Source: JAHRAW01 sp965212085 (lineage in GTDB: Bacteria > Pseudomonadota > Gammaproteobacteria > Arenicellales > Poriferihabitantaceae). Taken from it: DNA of 64,000 bases. Positions 8,431 through 18,947 of the stretch are shown in pieces (the first letter of the stretch is position 1; the number at the start of each line of letters is the position of its first letter). Location: the NCBI GenBank assembly GCA_965212085.1, contig OZ243042.1:2046001-2110000 (forward strand), given 5' to 3'. The translations under genes and the position numbers were made by a program. The notes beneath the pieces are model-generated. The model did no database searches and had not been told where the DNA came from. It saw only the letters and a program-made list of their open reading frames with translations.

Positions 8431-9663
8431 ATGCCAGATATCTTGACAAAAAAACTCATCATTCGCGCGTGGAAAGCCGGGGCGGAAAGCGTCTCCGGCG
8501 AGCGCACAACCCGCGCCGCCATTGCCGAAGATCAACTTGAACCGATAACCCACCTGCTGGCGGTGGGCAAGGCGGCGTCTTCGATGTGCGCCGGGGCGTT
8601 GGACGGTTTGGCCGGAGACGGGCGGGCGCTGGTGGTGACCAAGTATGGGCATTGCGATGACGCCGTTGCCGCGCATCCGCGGGTTGCGGTCATCGAAGCA
8701 GGGCATCCGCTGCCGGATGAAAACAGTTTGCGGGCCGGGCGGGCGGTGGATGCGTTTGTGCGTTCTGCGCCGCCGGATGCGCGGTTGGTCATGCTGGTTT
8801 CCGGGGGCGCTTCGGCGTTGGCGGAGGCGCTGCCGGACGGGGGCGGGGTTGATCTGGATGGGTTGCGGAAGTTTACCGGGGAACTGCTGGCGGGCGGTTA
8901 CCGCATCGAGCAAATCAACGCGGTGCGCGTTCGGCTTTCCTGCATCAAGGGCGGAAAGTTGCTGAGCCGGTTCGGCGGCAAGTCGGTTCGGGTGTATGCG
9001 ATTTCCGATGTTTGCGGCGACAGCATTGACTTGATCGGCGGCGGCATCGGCGGTGTCAATACGCTTGCATCCTCACCGAATCCGCTGCCGCAAAAACTGG
9101 CGAGTTTGCTCGACCGGTTTGATTGCAATCAGTCTGGCGTTGTCGGCGCCGACGCCGGTGCGTTTGCGTACCACTCAAAAATAATCGGCTCCAACCGCAT
9201 CGCCCGCGAAGCCGCCGCCCGATTTCTCCGCGACTTGGGGATAACAATTATCGCCAACGAAGAATCCCTGAACTGCGACGTTCACGCCGCCGCCCAAAAA
9301 ATCGCCGCCGAACTGCTCACCGGACCCGCGGGCGCGTACATCTGGGGCGGGGAGCCCACGGTCGTTCTGCCGCCGAAACCCGGCGTCGGCGGCCGCAACC
9401 AAAGCCTCGCCCTCGCGATAGCCAAAGAGATTCGCGGGCGGGGAAAAATCTCGGTGCTGGTGGCCGGCACCGACGGCACCGACGGCCCCACCAACGCCGC
9501 CGGCGGGCTCGTGGACGGCGATACCTTCAACGCCGCATCGGGCGCGAACAACGCATTGCTGAAAGCCAACGCCGGGGTTTACCTGGCGCGGATCGCGGCG
9601 TTGTTCAAGCCTGGTCCCACCGGAACCAATGTGATGGATTTGGCGATCGCGATAAAACGATGA
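8431..9663 (+). CDS. glycerate 2-kinase (DUF4147/MOFRL family)
   Basis: A protein of 410 residues, the usual size of the class II glycerate kinase family (GckA, also annotated TtuD). The N-terminal half has the glycine-rich LLAVGKAASSM and LVSGGASAL segments. The C-terminal MOFRL domain shows GGEPTVVL, GVGGRNQSLALA and AGTDGTDGPTNAAGG. It phosphorylates D-glycerate to 2-phosphoglycerate in the cytosol, linking hydroxypyruvate/tartronate or serine catabolism to glycolysis. It stands alone, diverging from the helicase and converging on parE. The family is secure; the physiological pathway is not shown by neighbours. Confidence 0.9.
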   Translation: MPDILTKKLIIRAWKAGAESVSGERTTRAAIAEDQLEPITHLLAVGKAASSMCAGALDGLAGDGRALVVTKYGHCDDAVAAHPRVAVIEAGHPLPDENSLRAGRAVDAFVRSAPPDARLVMLVSGGASALAEALPDGGGVDLDGLRKFTGELLAGGYRIEQINAVRVRLSCIKGGKLLSRFGGKSVRVYAISDVCGDSIDLIGGGIGGVNTLASSPNPLPQKLASLLDRFDCNQSGVVGADAGAFAYHSKIIGSNRIAREAAARFLRDLGITIIANEESLNCDVHAAAQKIAAELLTGPAGAYIWGGEPTVVLPPKPGVGGRNQSLALAIAKEIRGRGKISVLVAGTDGTDGPTNAAGGLVDGDTFNAASGANNALLKANAGVYLARIAALFKPGPTGTNVMDLAIAIKR

Positions 9664-9673
9664 CGCCGCCGCC

Positions 9674-9695
9674 GGTTTTCAGGCCGCCGAAAACC
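9674..9695. terminator. hairpin between convergent glycerate kinase and parE
   Basis: GGTTTTC (9674-9680) pairs perfectly with GAAAACC (9689-9695) across an 8-base loop, in the 32-base gap between the two stop codons. It could end transcription from either side, although there is no long T run. Confidence 0.4.
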
Positions 9696-11600
<1,905 letters not shown>

Positions 11601-11603
11601 GGA

Positions 11604-12275
11604 TTATTGCGGTTTCAGCGTGGTTGCGCCAATGTAGTTGTATGGGTTGTTTGCAAAATCCACGGCGCATCCATAGTGCCAGTTTGTTCTGGTGGTTGTT
11701 GGATACTTGTGTAACGCGCAACCCGGCATCTTCGGGGTGGCGGCGGAATTATAAAACACGACACGCTTGCCCCGGTAATTTTTTGTAAGATGATGAAACA
11801 GCGGCTGGTAATCTTTTCCGCCAAAAAAAACCAGGTCATCATCGGCGTCAGCCGGCAGCATGCACAGGTCGTTGTAACGATCGCGTTTTCTGCGGCGCTT
11901 ATAAGGTTCTGCACTGGCGCGGAATGTGATGTCGTAGTTGGGAGTCGGAAAATCCGCCGCTATGAGCCCCCAGCCCGCCGACAAAATAAAGACGTTGTGC
12001 AGTCCGTATCGCTCCACCAGCATTTGGTAGGTTCCATTGTGGTAAAGTTTGTACGCGAGGCTCAATCCAAGCGGGTTGTTTTTGCTGTTGTTGCACAAAA
12101 ACTCTCTCCACGATTTTCCATCGGTGGCAATATCATCAGGGCGGGCATAACGTTTTCCCCGGCAGGGCGGGGCGCTTCGGGGATCAGCCACAAACAGGAC
12201 GCGCGCACCATCGTCATCAACCAGATGTTCGGCATCGGTGGTTTTTTTCGAGGCGCATTGAATTACGATTTTCAT
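11604..12275 (-). CDS. uncharacterised protein, DUF6884/YaaA-like
   Basis: A protein of 223 residues with no confident family match by eye. It begins MKIVIQCASKK and later has VFILSAGWGLIAADF and LVFFGGKDYQPLF. A 'CS.K' start followed by 'LSA.(Y/W)GL' is the layout of DUF6884 and YaaA-like proteins. It overlaps the upstream GIY-YIG-like gene by one base (TAATG), so the two are translationally coupled, and it ends directly before parE. No membrane segment or signal peptide is visible. The pair could be a nuclease with its partner, but function is unknown. Confidence 0.65.
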   Translation of the reverse strand: MKIVIQCASKKTTDAEHLVDDDGARVLFVADPRSAPPCRGKRYARPDDIATDGKSWREFLCNNSKNNPLGLSLAYKLYHNGTYQMLVERYGLHNVFILSAGWGLIAADFPTPNYDITFRASAEPYKRRRKRDRYNDLCMLPADADDDLVFFGGKDYQPLFHHLTKNYRGKRVVFYNSAATPKMPGCALHKYPTTTRTNWHYGCAVDFANNPYNYIGATTLKPQ

Positions 12276-12988
12276 TACACTTGCTTCATTTGCAACGTCA
12301 GCGCTTCCAGTTCATCAAGAAAATTCGGGTCGTAGTCTTCGTCAACATGATTTTGATTCCATATGTCTGAGTTCCTCACCCTTTCCCGGTCGCAATGCTT
12401 GCCGAGCCAGCGCGAAGATGCGGCGTCAATGGGCGGTTTGTGGTCATTGCTCAGCAATGCGATGGCGTTGCGCTCGACATAACCGCGCAGGCTGTTTGGT
12501 CCGGGTTGGTCGGTGATCGCCAGCCATAGAAAAGGCATCGCCCCGATGGTCTTGCTGACGAGAATCTCCAAAGGTTTTTCTTTCTCCGTGATGTCTCTCG
12601 GTGCCGTGTGTTTTATCAGCCACGTCGGACAGGAAATTCCATGAACATCCATTAACGCCGTGCCAACAAGCCCCCGAAATATCGATCCTCTATGATTGCC
12701 GCCGCCCGTTTTTGTCACCCCCCTGTGCTGAGACAGGCGGTTCCACAAACTGGTTTTGGCGCCATCCTTGAGCGCATGCGTGCCGACCCGAACCACCCGC
12801 AACCCCGCGCCGGTATCCGTTCGCTCCTCCCCCGTCTCGCGGAAAAAATAAACGCCGCGTTCCGGCCAGTTCATTCTACCGGCGCATTCCGACAACAGCC
12901 GTGCCCCGTTCGTTTTGCCGGAGAGAATTTCCAGAATTGCGTAAAATCGCTTCAAATCGTGAAGCCGCTGTTTTGTGGCGGTACTCAT
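12275..12988 (-). CDS. possible GIY-YIG superfamily nuclease
   Basis: A protein of 237 residues. GVYFF (about 45-49) could be the GIY strand and RVGTH (about 67-71) a diverged YIG strand. These are followed by SLWNRLSQHRG, GNHRGSIFRGLVG and later YVERNAIALLS, which could supply the Arg, Glu and Asn expected of this nuclease fold. The second motif is weak, so the assignment rests on the order of motifs. It forms a two-gene unit with the overlapping YaaA-like gene downstream. The position beside other accessory genes and a toxin-antitoxin pair suggests a mobile or defensive role. Confidence 0.55.
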   Translation of the reverse strand: MSTATKQRLHDLKRFYAILEILSGKTNGARLLSECAGRMNWPERGVYFFRETGEERTDTGAGLRVVRVGTHALKDGAKTSLWNRLSQHRGVTKTGGGNHRGSIFRGLVGTALMDVHGISCPTWLIKHTAPRDITEKEKPLEILVSKTIGAMPFLWLAITDQPGPNSLRGYVERNAIALLSNDHKPPIDAASSRWLGKHCDRERVRNSDIWNQNHVDEDYDPNFLDELEALTLQMKQV

Positions 12989-13095
12989 AATGGCGGCATG
13001 TCCGGTGGCATGGCGCGATCATACCCCATTCGCCGCCCGTGGCGGGGCTATGACCGGAAATTATCCGCAGAGTCGCAAAGCGATACACTCCCCCC

Positions 13096-13626
13096 ATGCG
13101 CTACGCCTACTACGACAAACTCAATCGCCGCCAGCAGGCGATCTACCGCCGAAGCGACCACCTGGAAACCTTTGCGATTCCCGACGGTGCCGACTTTGCC
13201 GCGCCAAGCGCCGACCTGCGCGCCGCGCTGGAGGCCGCGCGTCCCGGCCCCGCCGGGGTGGAGAAAGCGGCCGGGCATCTGTCAGCGGCGGTCACGGAGG
13301 TGCTTGGCGCGCCACCACTCGCGGTCAAGATCGGCCAACGCCGCCCCGGCAATGACCGCAGCGAACTGCACGGCCTCTACGAGCCGGGCGAATACGGCGA
13401 CCCGGCTTGCATCACGGTATGGATGTACACCGCCCAACGACGCCAGGTGGTCAAGTTCCGCACCTTCCTGCGCACCCTCGCCCACGAGATCTGCCATCAC
13501 CTTGACTACGAGTTGCTGGGCCTTGAGGAATCGTTCCACACCGCGGGTTTTTTCAAGCGCGAATCTTTCCTCTATCGGCGCTTGCTCGGCGACGACCCGG
13601 CAAACGCCGCCGCACCGAAGAATTGA
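13096..13626 (+). CDS. small HExxH zinc metallopeptidase-like protein
   Basis: A protein of 176 residues. The C-terminal half carries LAHEICHHLDYE, an HExxH zinc site with a following Asp/Glu, and a further His in FHTAGF about 15 residues later. This resembles small SprT/WSS1-like or minigluzincin-type metalloproteins without matching one clearly. The first 60 residues are acidic and Ala-rich. No signal peptide or transmembrane helix is seen, so it is probably cytosolic. It stands alone between the GIY-YIG-like gene (divergent) and the Panacea locus. The zinc motif is seen directly; substrate and role are unknown. Confidence 0.6.
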   Translation: MRYAYYDKLNRRQQAIYRRSDHLETFAIPDGADFAAPSADLRAALEAARPGPAGVEKAAGHLSAAVTEVLGAPPLAVKIGQRRPGNDRSELHGLYEPGEYGDPACITVWMYTAQRRQVVKFRTFLRTLAHEICHHLDYELLGLEESFHTAGFFKRESFLYRRLLGDDPANAAAPKN

Positions 13627-13755
13627 ACACCGCAGATACGGCAGGCGCGGTTGTTACCGCCTTGTCGTGGTATTCATTTTCCCCTCGGTTGGGCGATTAT
13701 GCGGGAAGGGGTTTGGGTATTACCGGGAAAAAAGCTGATTTTGTAGCAATATCTC

Positions 13756-13785
13756 TTGCAATTTGACTTTTTTGTCGGACATAAT
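13756..13785 (+). promoter_or_regulatory. possible promoter of the Panacea toxin-antitoxin pair
   Basis: TTGCAA (13756-13761), an 18-base spacer and CATAAT (13780-13785) lie about 100 bases before the antitoxin start. The match is moderate. Confidence 0.35.
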
Positions 13786-13830
13786 CCGCCCATATCCCCC
13801 AAGTGCGGGCTTCGCTTCGCCATAACGTAA

Positions 13831-13866
13831 TTGATACGATGATTGATGCGATGATTGATGCGATAA
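13831..13866 (+). repeat. three 12-base direct repeats upstream of the Panacea antitoxin
   Basis: The unit ttgatgcgatga occurs three times head to tail with one or two changes (13831-13842, 13843-13854, 13855-13866), ending 20 bases before the chosen start at 13887. It could be a binding array for autoregulation or simply a slippage-prone repeat. If translation began upstream it would encode IDTMIDAMIDAIM. Confidence 0.75.
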
Positions 13867-13886
13867 TGGTCTCAGGCAAATCACCC

Positions 13887-14468
13887 ATGTCAACCACAAA
13901 TATCCTGGCACAGATGGCGGCATTCTTTGCTGACAAAGAAGGCGCGCCCATCAACGTCTTGAAGTTGATGAAACTGATGTATCTGGCGGACCGCGAATCA
14001 ATGCGCCGCTATGGTTCTCCCATATCACTCGACAACATGGTGTCCATGCAACATGGCCCGGTGTTGTCTCAAACCCTTAACCTGATTAACGGATCCGTGC
14101 AGGGGGCGGAGGGTGAGTTGTGGAATCAATGGATTTCCGCCCGGGAAAACTATCTGGTCGAATTGCGAAAACCCGTTACTCGCGGCGATCTCGACCATCT
14201 CAGCGAATGTGATCTGAATGCACTGGAAGGCGTGTGGGAAAAGTTTGGAGATATGAACCAGTGGGAGTTGCGGGATTACACGCACGAGCATTGTGCCGAA
14301 TGGCAAGACCCGGAAAGCATGGGGAGGGGGTCGCTTCCGATTGATGAGGTTGAGGTATTGCGTGCGGTGGAGATACCGGAGAAAGAAGCGGTTCTGTTGG
14401 CGAAAGATTTGGTCGAACAAAAGTTGCTGAATCGCTACTTCAAGTTACTGGATGCGGACGTTGCCTGA
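13887..14468 (+). CDS. Panacea-domain antitoxin (SocA/DUF4065-like)
   Basis: A protein of 193 residues from the ATG at 13887; the open frame extends to 13803 only through a repeat-rich leader. The sequence INVLKLMKLMYLADRESMRRYGSPI followed by SLDNMVSMQHGPVLS is the hallmark of the Panacea (SocA-like, DUF4065/GepA) domain, with the conserved KLLYLAD-like helix and the M.HGPV turn. In PanA-PanT systems this domain neutralises a wide variety of toxins. Here the next frame starts inside its last codons (17-base overlap), as expected for a toxin-antitoxin operon. The assignment is by motif only. Confidence 0.8.
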   Translation: MSTTNILAQMAAFFADKEGAPINVLKLMKLMYLADRESMRRYGSPISLDNMVSMQHGPVLSQTLNLINGSVQGAEGELWNQWISARENYLVELRKPVTRGDLDHLSECDLNALEGVWEKFGDMNQWELRDYTHEHCAEWQDPESMGRGSLPIDEVEVLRAVEIPEKEAVLLAKDLVEQKLLNRYFKLLDADVA

Positions 14469-14877
14469 TCGGCATTTCCAAATTGTTCGCCGAACAACGC
14501 TTCTTATTCCATCCAATCCCCGGGGAGACCTTTCGACACTCCATTTGCACGTGGTGATGTGTGATCCGGTGGGAGCACAGCAATTTGTATTATTGGCACC
14601 CGTAACCACCTATCAGAAACTTAAATGGGATGACGAGACCTGTCTCCTGGAACCGGAAGATCACCCGTTTATACAACACACGAGTTACATCAAATATCAA
14701 TACGCCGGACAACATTCAGCGAAAAGTTTGATAAGAAGAGTGGAAACAAAAGAATGCGTCAATCGCGGGTTGATGGATGAAATTGTATTCCGAAGAATAC
14801 TCGCAGGATTTTACCAATCCAAATTTGTCAAACCTTTTGTTTTTGACTTTATTCCCAAACCAGATTCGTTTCGTTAA
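14452..14877 (+). CDS. candidate PanT toxin with PemK/MazF-like features
   Basis: A protein of 141 residues whose ATG overlaps the end of the Panacea antitoxin by 17 bases. The segments LHLHVVMCDP, QFVLLAPVTTYQ, DDETCLLEPEDHPFI and HTSYIKYQYA follow the beta-barrel order of PemK/MazF-like endoribonuclease toxins (a 'His-Pro-Phe-Ile... Ser-Tyr' loop). I do not see the exact catalytic pair of MazF. Paired with a Panacea protein, a toxin role is the simplest reading. It ends 38 bases before xseB. Confidence 0.6.
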   Translation: MRTLPDRHFQIVRRTTLLIPSNPRGDLSTLHLHVVMCDPVGAQQFVLLAPVTTYQKLKWDDETCLLEPEDHPFIQHTSYIKYQYAGQHSAKSLIRRVETKECVNRGLMDEIVFRRILAGFYQSKFVKPFVFDFIPKPDSFR

Positions 14878-14915
14878 AATCCTGTAAATTTTTTTAAAAC
14901 CAACTTCATCGTATC

Positions 14916-15218
14916 ATGCCCCAGGATAAAAAAAACCCACCTCCCGACTTCGAGAAATCCCTGGCGGAGTTGGAGAAAATCGTCCGGCGGATGGAGCAGG
15001 GGGAGCAGTCGCTGGAGCAGACGCTGAAGGATTTCGAGCGGGGTATGGTGTTGTCGGAGCAGTGCCGCAAGAGTCTTGATGCGGCCCGGCAGCGGGTGGA
15101 GAAACTGGTCGCCAGGCACGGCGCCCACGGTGATTATAAACTGGAACCTCTCGATGACCGGAACGAAGACCGGGATGACCGTGATGACGACCGGAACGAA
15201 GACCGGAGCGACGATTAG
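14916..15218 (+). CDS. xseB: exodeoxyribonuclease VII small subunit
   Basis: The product has 100 residues. The core FEKSLAELEKIVRRMEQGEQSLEQ and DFERGMVLSEQCRKSL is the canonical XseB coiled hairpin. With XseA it degrades single-stranded DNA to oligonucleotides. The last 25 residues are an unusual Asp/Arg/Asn-rich tail created by an 18-base direct repeat (15156-15173 and 15189-15206). The gene directly abuts ispA, as in many gammaproteobacteria (xseB-ispA-dxs), and the three are probably one transcript. Confidence 0.93.
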   Translation: MPQDKKNPPPDFEKSLAELEKIVRRMEQGEQSLEQTLKDFERGMVLSEQCRKSLDAARQRVEKLVARHGAHGDYKLEPLDDRNEDRDDRDDDRNEDRSDD

Positions 15219-16112
15219 TTGAGCGGCTTCGAGTCCGTTTGGGAATCCTGCCGGGAGCGAACCGAACGCGCATTGTCCTCGCGACTGCCCGGCGCGGCGG
15301 ATTCCCCGGAGCGCTTGCATCAGGCCATCCGCTACGCCTGCCTGGACGGCGGCAAGCGCTTTCGCGCCATGCTGGTGTACGCCTGCGGCGAGCTCGCCGG
15401 TGCCGCAACCGAGCAACTGGACGCGCCGGCGGCGGCGGTGGAAATGATTCACGCCTATTCCCTCGTGCACGACGACCTGCCGGCCATGGACGACGACGAC
15501 CTGCGCCGTGGCCGCCCGACCTGCCACGTCGCCTACGACGAGGCCACCGCGATACTGGCCGGGGATGCGCTGCAAGCCCTCGCCTTTGAAATCCTGTGCA
15601 ACGACCCGGCGCTGGCCGTTTCCGCCGGGCGCAGGCTGCGGATGATCGAGACCCTGGCGAACGCCGCCGGGCCCGGCGGCATGGCCGGCGGTCAGGCGCT
15701 GGACATGGCCGCCGCCGGCGGGTCGGCGGGGCTTGCGCGGTTGCAGCGCATCCATGAACTGAAAACCGGCGCGCTGATTCGCGCCGCCGCCCGCCTGGGG
15801 GGGCTTGCCGCGCCGGAAGCCGATGAAGCATTTCTCGAACGCCTGGACCGCTACGCGGCGAGCGTCGGGCTGGCGTTTCAGATCGTTGACGATATTCTCG
15901 ACGAGGCCGCCGCCGGCGAGACCCTGGGCAAGCGCGGCGGCGCCGACCGGCGCATGCAAAAGGCCACCTACGCGTCGCTGCTGGGCCTGGAGAAGGCTCG
16001 GGCCGAGGCGCAAAAGTTATGCCGCAATGCCCTCGAAACCGCCGCCGCCCTGGGCGATAATGCGGGGTTCCTTCAGCAACTCGCGCATTTTGTGGTGAAC
16101 CGGAGATTTTGA
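15219..16112 (+). CDS. ispA: farnesyl/geranyl diphosphate synthase
   Basis: A 297-residue trans-isoprenyl diphosphate synthase. The first aspartate-rich motif is DDLPAMDDDDLRRG and the second is DDILD in FQIVDDILDEAA; GGKRFRAML near the start binds the homoallylic substrate. It condenses IPP with DMAPP/GPP to make FPP for undecaprenyl phosphate and quinones. The start is TTG at 15219, placed immediately after the xseB stop; no ATG is available in frame before the conserved core. Its TGA overlaps the dxs ATG (TGATG), so translation is coupled. Confidence 0.93.
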   Translation: MSGFESVWESCRERTERALSSRLPGAADSPERLHQAIRYACLDGGKRFRAMLVYACGELAGAATEQLDAPAAAVEMIHAYSLVHDDLPAMDDDDLRRGRPTCHVAYDEATAILAGDALQALAFEILCNDPALAVSAGRRLRMIETLANAAGPGGMAGGQALDMAAAGGSAGLARLQRIHELKTGALIRAAARLGGLAAPEADEAFLERLDRYAASVGLAFQIVDDILDEAAAGETLGKRGGADRRMQKATYASLLGLEKARAEAQKLCRNALETAAALGDNAGFLQQLAHFVVNRRF

Positions 16113-18085
16113 TGTCAACGGACGAATCCAACTCCAACTCGTACCCGCTGCTTTCCCGCATCGACAGCCCCGCGCAGCTGCGGCAACTGGAGCAAAAGCA
16201 GCTGCCGGAACTGGCGGATGAAATCCGGCGGTTTCTGATTGAGGTTACTTCGCGCACCGGCGGGCATCTGGCGCCGGGGCTGGGGACGGTGGAGCTGACC
16301 CTGGCGTTGCACTACGTCTTCGATACCCCCGATGACCGGCTGGTGTGGGACATCGGGCATCAGGCCTACCCCCACAAACTGCTCACCGGGCGGCGCGACA
16401 ACTTCCATACCATTCGCCAGTACCAGGGCCTGTCGGGATTTCTCAAGCGCAGCGAGAGCGAGTTCGACACCTTCGGCGCCGGCCACGCCGGTACTTCCAT
16501 CGGTGCCGCCCTCGGCATGGCGGTGGCGGCGCGCCTCGCGGATGCCGATGACGCCGACAACGACAATGCCAAAAAGGAAAAGGCCAAAAAGAAAAGAGAC
16601 GTCGTGGCGGTGATCGGAGACGGCGCGCTCACCAGCGGCATGGCCTTTGAAGCGCTCAACAACGCCGGAGATCTGGACGCTAACCTGCTGGTGGTTCTGA
16701 ACGACAACGAGATGTCCATCTCCCGCAACGTCGGCGCCATCTCCAACTACCTGGCGCGGATTCTTTCCGGGCGCGCCTACACCAGCGTCCGCGAAGGCAG
16801 CAAGACCGTGCTCAGCACGCTGCCGCCGCCGGTCAAGCACCTGGCGCGGCGCTGGGAAGAACATATGAAGGGCATGGTGATGCCCGGCACCTTGTTCGAG
16901 GAACTCGGCTTTTACTACATCGGCCCCGTGGACGGCCACAACCTCAACGCCGTGATCGCCACATTAAAAAACATGCGCGGCATGAGCGGCCCGCGGTTTT
17001 TGCACGTGGTCACCCAAAAGGGCAAGGGCTTCAAGCCCGCCGAGGGCGACCCCTGCGTCTACCACGGCGTATCGCCGTTCAACCCCAACACCGGCAAAAT
17101 GGAGAAAAAGAAAAAAGGCCGCACCTACACCGACGTGTTCAGCGACTGGCTGTGCGACATGGCGGCGCTGGATGAAAAACTGATCGGGATTACGCCGGCC
17201 ATGCGCGAGGGCTCCGGGCTGGTGCGCTTTTCCGGGGACTACCCGGAGCGTTATTTCGACGTCGGCATCGCCGAGCAACATTCGCTGACCTTCGCCGCCG
17301 GCCTCGCCGCGGAAGGATACAAGCCGGTGGTGGCGATCTATTCGACCTTCCTGCAGCGCGCCTACGACCAACTCATTCACGACGTCGCCATCCAAAATCT
17401 TAACGTTACGCTGGCCATTGACCGCGCCGGGCTGGTGGGGGCCGACGGCGAAACCCACGCCGGCAGTTACGACTACGCCTACCTGCGGTGCATACCGGGG
17501 CTGGTGATCATGGCTCCGGCGGACGAGGCCGAATGCCGCGATATGCTGTACACCGCCCACCGCCATCCGGGCCCGGCGACGGTGCGCTATCCGCGCGGCG
17601 GCGGGCCGGGGGTCACGGAGCGGCGGGTGATGCGCGCCCTGCCCATCGGCAAAGCGGAAATTCGCCGCCCCGGCCAGGCCGGGGACGACGTCGCCATCCT
17701 CGCCTTCGGCGCCATGCTGGCATCGGCGCAGCAGGTCGGGGAGGAGCTGGGCGCCGCCGTGGTCAACATGCGCTTCGTCAAGCCGCTGGACGAAGCCTTG
17801 ATCGCGGACATGGCGGACGCGTATTCCCTGCTCGTGACCCTTGAGGAGCACGTGGTCGCCGGCGGCGCCGGTTCGGCGGTCAATGAAGCGCTGAGGCGGC
17901 ACGACCGCAGCGTGGAAGTGCTCAATCTCGGCCTCCCCGATGAACACCTCGGCCACGGCACCCAGCAGGAACAACTCGCCGGCTGCGGGATGGACGCGAG
18001 CGGCATCAAGCGGCGCATCCTGCGAAAAATTTCCGGCCGCGCCGCCGGCGCACACCGCAGCCGGGTCAAGGCGGTCAAATCCTGA
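16112..18085 (+). CDS. dxs: 1-deoxy-D-xylulose-5-phosphate synthase
   Basis: A protein of 657 residues. The thiamine diphosphate domain shows VWDIGHQAYPHKLLTGR, GHAGTSIGAALGMA and GDGALTSGMAFEALNN. The transketolase-like domain has FDVGIAEQHSLTFAAGLA, and DRAGLVGADGETHAG is typical of Dxs. It condenses pyruvate and glyceraldehyde 3-phosphate, the first step of the MEP pathway, and sits next to ispA in the same operon. A charged Asp/Asn/Lys-rich insert of about 18 residues lies at about 146-164, just before the GDGA motif, where most homologues are shorter. Start chosen at the ATG overlapping the ispA stop. Confidence 0.96.
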   Translation: MSTDESNSNSYPLLSRIDSPAQLRQLEQKQLPELADEIRRFLIEVTSRTGGHLAPGLGTVELTLALHYVFDTPDDRLVWDIGHQAYPHKLLTGRRDNFHTIRQYQGLSGFLKRSESEFDTFGAGHAGTSIGAALGMAVAARLADADDADNDNAKKEKAKKKRDVVAVIGDGALTSGMAFEALNNAGDLDANLLVVLNDNEMSISRNVGAISNYLARILSGRAYTSVREGSKTVLSTLPPPVKHLARRWEEHMKGMVMPGTLFEELGFYYIGPVDGHNLNAVIATLKNMRGMSGPRFLHVVTQKGKGFKPAEGDPCVYHGVSPFNPNTGKMEKKKKGRTYTDVFSDWLCDMAALDEKLIGITPAMREGSGLVRFSGDYPERYFDVGIAEQHSLTFAAGLAAEGYKPVVAIYSTFLQRAYDQLIHDVAIQNLNVTLAIDRAGLVGADGETHAGSYDYAYLRCIPGLVIMAPADEAECRDMLYTAHRHPGPATVRYPRGGGPGVTERRVMRALPIGKAEIRRPGQAGDDVAILAFGAMLASAQQVGEELGAAVVNMRFVKPLDEALIADMADAYSLLVTLEEHVVAGGAGSAVNEALRRHDRSVEVLNLGLPDEHLGHGTQQEQLAGCGMDASGIKRRILRKISGRAAGAHRSRVKAVKS

Positions 18086-18119
18086 GCGCCGCCCTAACCA
18101 ACTTTCACCGATCGCTACC

Positions 18120-18920
18120 ATGCCACGCCAAACCGCCGCACCCATCGCCGACGTTCAGGGGAGCGCCGACGCGCGCAACATCGCCATTGACCACGTCGGC
18201 ATCAAGGACATCCGCCATCCGATTCGGGTCGCCGACCGCAGCGGCGTGCAGCACACGGTGGCCTCGGTGAGCATGTACGTGGCGCTGCCGCCCCACTACA
18301 AGGGCACCCATCTGTCCCGCTTCGTGGACGTGCTGAACGGCCACCACGGAAGCATTTCCGTGGCCTCGTTCAACGGCCTGCTGGCGGAGCTCAGCGCACG
18401 CCTAGACGCGCCACGGGGCAGAATCGAGCTGACCTTTCCCTACTTCGTCAACAAGCGCGCGCCGGTGTCCGGGGTGCGCAGCGTGATTGATTACGAAGTC
18501 ACGCTGGTCGGTGAAATTGACCACGAGCGGCGCGACTCGGCGGTGAGGATCGTGGTGCCGGTGACCAGTTTATGCCCGTGTTCCAAGGAGATTTCCGAGT
18601 ACGGCGCCCACAACCAGCGCTCCCACGTGACCATTGAGGTCAAAACCGCGGAGGCGATCCCCATCGAGGAGTTGATTGACCTCGTGGAAAGCCAGGCCAG
18701 TTCCGAACTCTACGGCTTGCTCAAGCGCCCGGACGAAAAATTCATCACCGAACGGGCCTACGACAACCCCAAGTTTGTCGAGGACGTGGTGCGCGACGTG
18801 GCCGGCGTCTTCAACGACGATGCGCGCATCACCCGTTACGATGTCAGCGTCGAGAACTTCGAGTCCATCCACAACCATTCCGCATTTGCGCGCATCAGTC
18901 GAGATAAAAGCGGCGCATAA
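18120..18920 (+). CDS. folE2: GTP cyclohydrolase FolE2
   Basis: A protein of 266 residues (COG1469, GCYH-IB). It converts GTP to dihydroneopterin triphosphate, the entry to folate and queuosine, and tends to replace FolE when zinc is scarce. The diagnostic stretch PVTSLCPCSKEIS contains the active-site Cys, followed by YGAHNQRSHVTIEV. The frame is open back to 17940 inside dxs, but ATG 18120 starts the recognisable N-terminus and lies 34 bases after the dxs stop. It probably follows dxs in the same transcript. No Zur-type operator was recognised upstream. Confidence 0.93.
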   Translation: MPRQTAAPIADVQGSADARNIAIDHVGIKDIRHPIRVADRSGVQHTVASVSMYVALPPHYKGTHLSRFVDVLNGHHGSISVASFNGLLAELSARLDAPRGRIELTFPYFVNKRAPVSGVRSVIDYEVTLVGEIDHERRDSAVRIVVPVTSLCPCSKEISEYGAHNQRSHVTIEVKTAEAIPIEELIDLVESQASSELYGLLKRPDEKFITERAYDNPKFVEDVVRDVAGVFNDDARITRYDVSVENFESIHNHSAFARISRDKSGA

Positions 18921-18947
18921 AAGCCGGGCGGGTGCCGGATGTCGGCG

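Noticed and set aside
14874..16257. Long minus-strand frames opposite xseB and ispA
   Set aside because: Arg/Pro/Gly-rich translation, typical of the reverse strand of GC-rich genes, over two well-recognised plus-strand genes.
16964..18145. 393-codon minus-strand frame opposite dxs
   Set aside because: Antisense shadow of dxs; no motif, and dxs is certain.
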